A stretch of 64,000 nucleotides of DNA. Source: Tabrizicola_A sp965284335 (GTDB taxonomy: Bacteria > Pseudomonadota > Alphaproteobacteria > Rhodobacterales > Rhodobacteraceae). Positions 61,401 to 64,000 of this stretch are shown here, in pieces. The position numbers and the translations under genes were made by a program. Numbering within the stretch: position 1 is the first letter of the stretch; each line of letters begins with the position of its first letter. The DNA lies in the NCBI RefSeq assembly GCF_965284335.1, contig NZ_OZ260076.1, one strand, 5' to 3'. A model generated the notes under the pieces. That model made no database searches. It saw nothing but the letters and a program-made list of their open reading frames with translations, and was not told the DNA's origin.

Positions 61401-61892
61401 CTAAGGGGCCTCTGGGGGATAGGCCAAAGCCAAAAGCCCCAAGGCGGCTTGAACGTCGCCCCCGGTAAGATCGGCAAGGGATTGTTCGGCGCGCGCGCCG
61501 GGATGATCGGCCGCGAGTTTGCTTAACAGCACAGCCGGATCGGTGCCTGCCAAGCTTGCAAGCGTCGAGATCGGCGCCTGTGCCAGCGAGCCAAGCGCTG
61601 CACGAACCGGGACAGGCCCGGCACCGGGTGTCGGCAGCATGAAAGAGGCCAGCAAAATGGCAATCGCCGCTCCCATAATTGTCAGGGCCAAGGGGCGTTT
61701 GAGATAGGCCGACAGCGGACGCCGATTTAACCAAAGATGCGCCCCAACCGCCGCCAAAAGCGCCCAGCCCAGCCATTCATGCAGCAGTTTGTTCAATGGC
61801 GTCTCTATATGAAAGAACATCGCCACCCCCGTCACTGCCAAAAGCAGAAAAAAGCCCATTGTCAGCGGGGTGGCCCAAGTGCGCAGCGACAT
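61401..61892 (-). CDS. DUF4405-like small membrane protein
   Basis: The protein is 163 residues from the ATG at 61892, which is preceded by GGAGAAG. Three membrane helices follow: LTMGFFLLLAVTGVAMFF, EWLGWALLAAVGAHLWLN and LALTIMGAAIAILLASFML. HIETPLNKLLHEWLGW has His residues in the DUF4405 pattern, a family related to cytochrome b-like membrane domains. The C-terminal 70 residues are periplasmic, Ala/Leu-rich. Function unknown. Same strand as the histidine kinase, 91 bases downstream. Confidence 0.7.
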   Translation of the reverse strand: MSLRTWATPLTMGFFLLLAVTGVAMFFHIETPLNKLLHEWLGWALLAAVGAHLWLNRRPLSAYLKRPLALTIMGAAIAILLASFMLPTPGAGPVPVRAALGSLAQAPISTLASLAGTDPAVLLSKLAADHPGARAEQSLADLTGGDVQAALGLLALAYPPEAP

Positions 61893-61983
61893 AATCTTCT
61901 CCATCTTCGTGCAGATCGGCGCGCGATGTTGTCGGCGTGCCGTAATCTTGAAACGATGGATCGGCGGGTTTCCGTCGGAAGTG

Positions 61984-63414
61984 TCAGTCGGCGACTGCGG
62001 GAGTTGGTGTTGATTTCGGCAGATGAATGACAAATTCTGTGCCCTCGGCATCGCTGCGCGACAGCTCCAACCGACCCCCATGGCCGCGCACCAATTCGGC
62101 AGCAATCGCAAGGCCCAGCCCGGTGCCGCCTTTGCGCGCGCCGCCCTGAAACGCCTCGAACAGGTGTTCGCGCGCCTTTTCGGGCAGACCCGGCCCGGTG
62201 TCGCCCACGCGAATGCGCCATTCCTCAGGGGTGTCGAGTGCTGAAACCTCGATCGTGCCCGCGGCCCCCGTGGCCTCGATCGCTTGCCGAGCATTGCGCA
62301 TCAGGTTCGACAAGATGCGGTAAAGCTGTTCGGCATCGGCCATCACATAAAGGCCATGCGGCACATCTACCAACAGCGCCACAGCGCCGTTTTCGGCCAA
62401 ACCTTCCGCCTCGGCCACATCAGCAACCAGCGCCGCCAAGGCCACAGGGGCCAGCGATGGGGCGGCCTCTTCGGCCTTACCGAATTTCAGCGTCGATTCG
62501 CACAAGGCCACAGCCCGGCTAATAGAGCCAACCAGTTTTGGGGCTGAACGTGCGGTGATCGGATCGGCGCTACCTTCAAGCCGGTCCGCGAAAAGCTGGG
62601 CCGAGGTGAGGATATTGCGCAGGTCATGGCTGATCTTGGCAACCGCGCTGCCCAGTTGGGCCAACCGCTCTTTTTGGCGCAAACTGCCGGTCAACTGGCG
62701 CTGCATGGCCTGCATCGCCTCTTCGGCGGCGCGCAATTCTTCGACCTGCGCCGAAGGCGCAATCACCAAACGCGCATCTTCGGGCGCGGCGGCATAGGCG
62801 GCCATATGTTGAGCGACCCGGCGGATGGGCGAGACGATCAACCGCTGCACCGCCAAAAACAGCAAGAACGCCGTCACAATCGAGATGAGTGCCGACAGAA
62901 ACAGGATGCGCAGACCGTAATCCAGCATCGCCTCGCGCATGGGCACAGCATCCATTGTGATTTCGATCAGTGACCCTGCTTCCTGCACCGGGTTTCCGAT
63001 GACACGGATAATATCATCCTTGGGATCAACAAGGCAGATGAGCGCGTCGCGGATCAACTCCCACGGGCCTGCATCCCGCAAGTCATAGGTGGCTGAAATC
63101 GGCGCGGGCAAGGGCGAGGACAACACCAGCTGGCGCACCTCATCACGGCGCAACACCACGTTGTAAACCTCGGCATTGGCCAAAAGCTCGGCTTCAAGTT
63201 CCGGGGTGACCATGTCACTGGCCGCAAGCTGAGCCAGAGACGCGATCTGCGCCTTTTCCAGCCGCAGCAGCATGAAATCGGCGCGGTAACGTGCGATTGA
63301 GGGGACAAAGATCAGAACCTCGGCCAGCATGACAAAGGCCACGGTCAAGATCAAAAAACGCCCCGAGAGGGTGTTCAGAAACCTGCCCCTCTTTTGCGTC
63401 ACGTCTCGCCCCAT
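61984..63414 (-). CDS. Sensor histidine kinase
   Basis: The protein is 476 residues. TM1 is near residues 18-38, a periplasmic part of about 125 residues, TM2 near 168-190, HAMP (VSPIRRVAQHMAAYAAAPEDARL), and a short coiled coil. HisKA has the phosphoacceptor in ISHDLRNIL, and HATPase_c has N box NLMRNARQAI, DTGPGLP and GGTGLGLAIAAELVRGHGG. It should autophosphorylate in response to an envelope signal. No response regulator is in view, so its partner is elsewhere. It starts 37 bases after the upstream oxidoreductase stop. Confidence 0.92.
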   Translation of the reverse strand: MGRDVTQKRGRFLNTLSGRFLILTVAFVMLAEVLIFVPSIARYRADFMLLRLEKAQIASLAQLAASDMVTPELEAELLANAEVYNVVLRRDEVRQLVLSSPLPAPISATYDLRDAGPWELIRDALICLVDPKDDIIRVIGNPVQEAGSLIEITMDAVPMREAMLDYGLRILFLSALISIVTAFLLFLAVQRLIVSPIRRVAQHMAAYAAAPEDARLVIAPSAQVEELRAAEEAMQAMQRQLTGSLRQKERLAQLGSAVAKISHDLRNILTSAQLFADRLEGSADPITARSAPKLVGSISRAVALCESTLKFGKAEEAAPSLAPVALAALVADVAEAEGLAENGAVALLVDVPHGLYVMADAEQLYRILSNLMRNARQAIEATGAAGTIEVSALDTPEEWRIRVGDTGPGLPEKAREHLFEAFQGGARKGGTGLGLAIAAELVRGHGGRLELSRSDAEGTEFVIHLPKSTPTPAVAD

Positions 63415-63451
63415 CCTTTGTGCTCAAACATCCCGAGGTTCGGGGCTGGGC

Positions 63452-64000
63452 TTAGGGCACCAATCGCTGCACCAGCCGAACCACGCGCTTGAGCATAGGA
63501 TTATCAAAGAGTTTGGCCGAGAAATAGGCCCCTGACGCGCGCTTGGCGGTTTCCCCCAAGGTGGGATAGGGCAAGATCAGCCCGGCCAAAGTGCCGATCT
63601 TGGCGCGCGTGGCGATGGCCAGCGCCCAAAAGCCAATCAGCTCGCCCGCCTGTGGTCCGGCGATACTGGCACCAACAGGGCGGCCCTTGACCACCATCAC
63701 CTTGACCAGCCCTTTGCCCTTGCGTTCAGCGATGGCGCGGTCATTGCCGCCAAACTCGGTGCGCAAGACCGTCAGCGCATCCCCATGGGCGGCGCGCGCC
63801 TCAGCCTCGGTCATGCCGACCTGCGCCAGTTCGGGTTCGGTATAGGTGACCCAAGGCGCAGAGGCCGCCGCCTTGGCAGGCAGACCCAGCAGGATCTGAC
63901 GGATCAAAACACCGGCATGGGCGGCGGCCACATGGGTGAATTGCAGGCCCCCCGCGACATCGCCCATCGCATAGACGCGCCTGTTCGACACCGAGCGCAG
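63452..64000 (-). CDS. Pyridine nucleotide-disulfide oxidoreductase, C-terminal part (5' end outside window)
   Basis: The open frame runs to the window edge and gives 182 residues. VYAMGDVAGGLQFTHVAAAHAGVLIRQIL is the FAD-binding GD motif of the dihydrolipoamide dehydrogenase/mercuric reductase family. VTYTEPELAQVGMTEAEA opens the dimerisation domain. In place of the usual His-x4-Glu at the dimer interface the end reads LPYPTLGETAKRASGAYFSAKLF, the variant seen in FAD/NAD oxidoreductases of unknown substrate. The redox-active Cys pair would be outside the window. Confidence 0.85.
   Translation of the reverse strand: MRSVSNRRVYAMGDVAGGLQFTHVAAAHAGVLIRQILLGLPAKAAASAPWVTYTEPELAQVGMTEAEARAAHGDALTVLRTEFGGNDRAIAERKGKGLVKVMVVKGRPVGASIAGPQAGELIGFWALAIATRAKIGTLAGLILPYPTLGETAKRASGAYFSAKLFDNPMLKRVVRLVQRLVP

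Overview
The window is high-GC bacterial DNA (roughly 65% G+C by eye) and looks chromosomal. Gene content and style point to an alphaproteobacterium of the Rhodobacteraceae type. The evidence is a class I lysyl-tRNA synthetase, the dnaX-ybaB-recR order, many DctPQM and ABC uptake systems, overlapping ATGA/GTGA gene junctions, and GAGTATTT-type palindromic repeats of a kind I associate with that family. No species can be named from the sequence alone. No rRNA, CRISPR, integrase or intact insertion sequence was seen. One tRNA (Arg, ACG) is present.

Layout. 1-11.3 kb is mostly housekeeping: the 3' part of a CpdB-like nucleotidase, a HAD phosphatase, an OmpA/BON protein, a membrane-anchored helix-hairpin-helix protein, a TerB-like protein, lysK, a MoaB-like gene with a small protein phosphatase, and dnaX-ybaB-recR. 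11.3-23.4 kb holds an esterase and class II aldolase pair, a leftward block made of a CocE/NonD hydrolase, a Dpp-type ABC importer and a phosphodiesterase-like protein, and a choline-sulfatase. 23.7-26.4 kb is a lower-GC two-gene unit: a periplasmic binding protein and a PAS-GGDEF diguanylate cyclase. 26.9-35.3 kb is a betaine/choline-type ABC importer with a choline-kinase-like protein and an FAD/GcvT demethylating oxidoreductase, divergent from a DeoR regulator. 35.3-38.7 kb is a P2-type cation ATPase and a short-chain dehydrogenase.

39.2-60.9 kb is the most notable part: an apparently complete aromatic island. A leftward operon encodes an M20D amidohydrolase of the hippurate-hydrolase type, a TRAP transporter and a UPF0126/glycine-transporter-family protein. 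A MarR regulator lies next to it, divergent from catB-benABCD. Then come a branched-chain-type ABC importer, a methyltransferase, and a LysR regulator behind an intradiol dioxygenase. Divergent from the dioxygenase is a tightly overlapped operon: SCP2-like protein, alpha/beta hydrolase, a possible 28-residue Cys peptide, BKACE and CoA transferase A/B. My reading is that an N-benzoylated amino acid such as hippurate is imported and split to benzoate and glycine. Benzoate then goes through catechol and muconate to 3-oxoadipate, which BKACE plus CoA transferase could process in place of the usual PcaIJ/PcaF route. No muconolactone isomerase or 3-oxoadipyl-CoA thiolase gene is visible. Twin identical dyads lie between the dioxygenase and the BKACE operon and are the best regulatory-site candidates.

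60.9-64 kb holds the tRNA-Arg, a DUF4405-like membrane protein, a sensor histidine kinase and the 3' part of a pyridine nucleotide-disulfide oxidoreductase that runs off the window.
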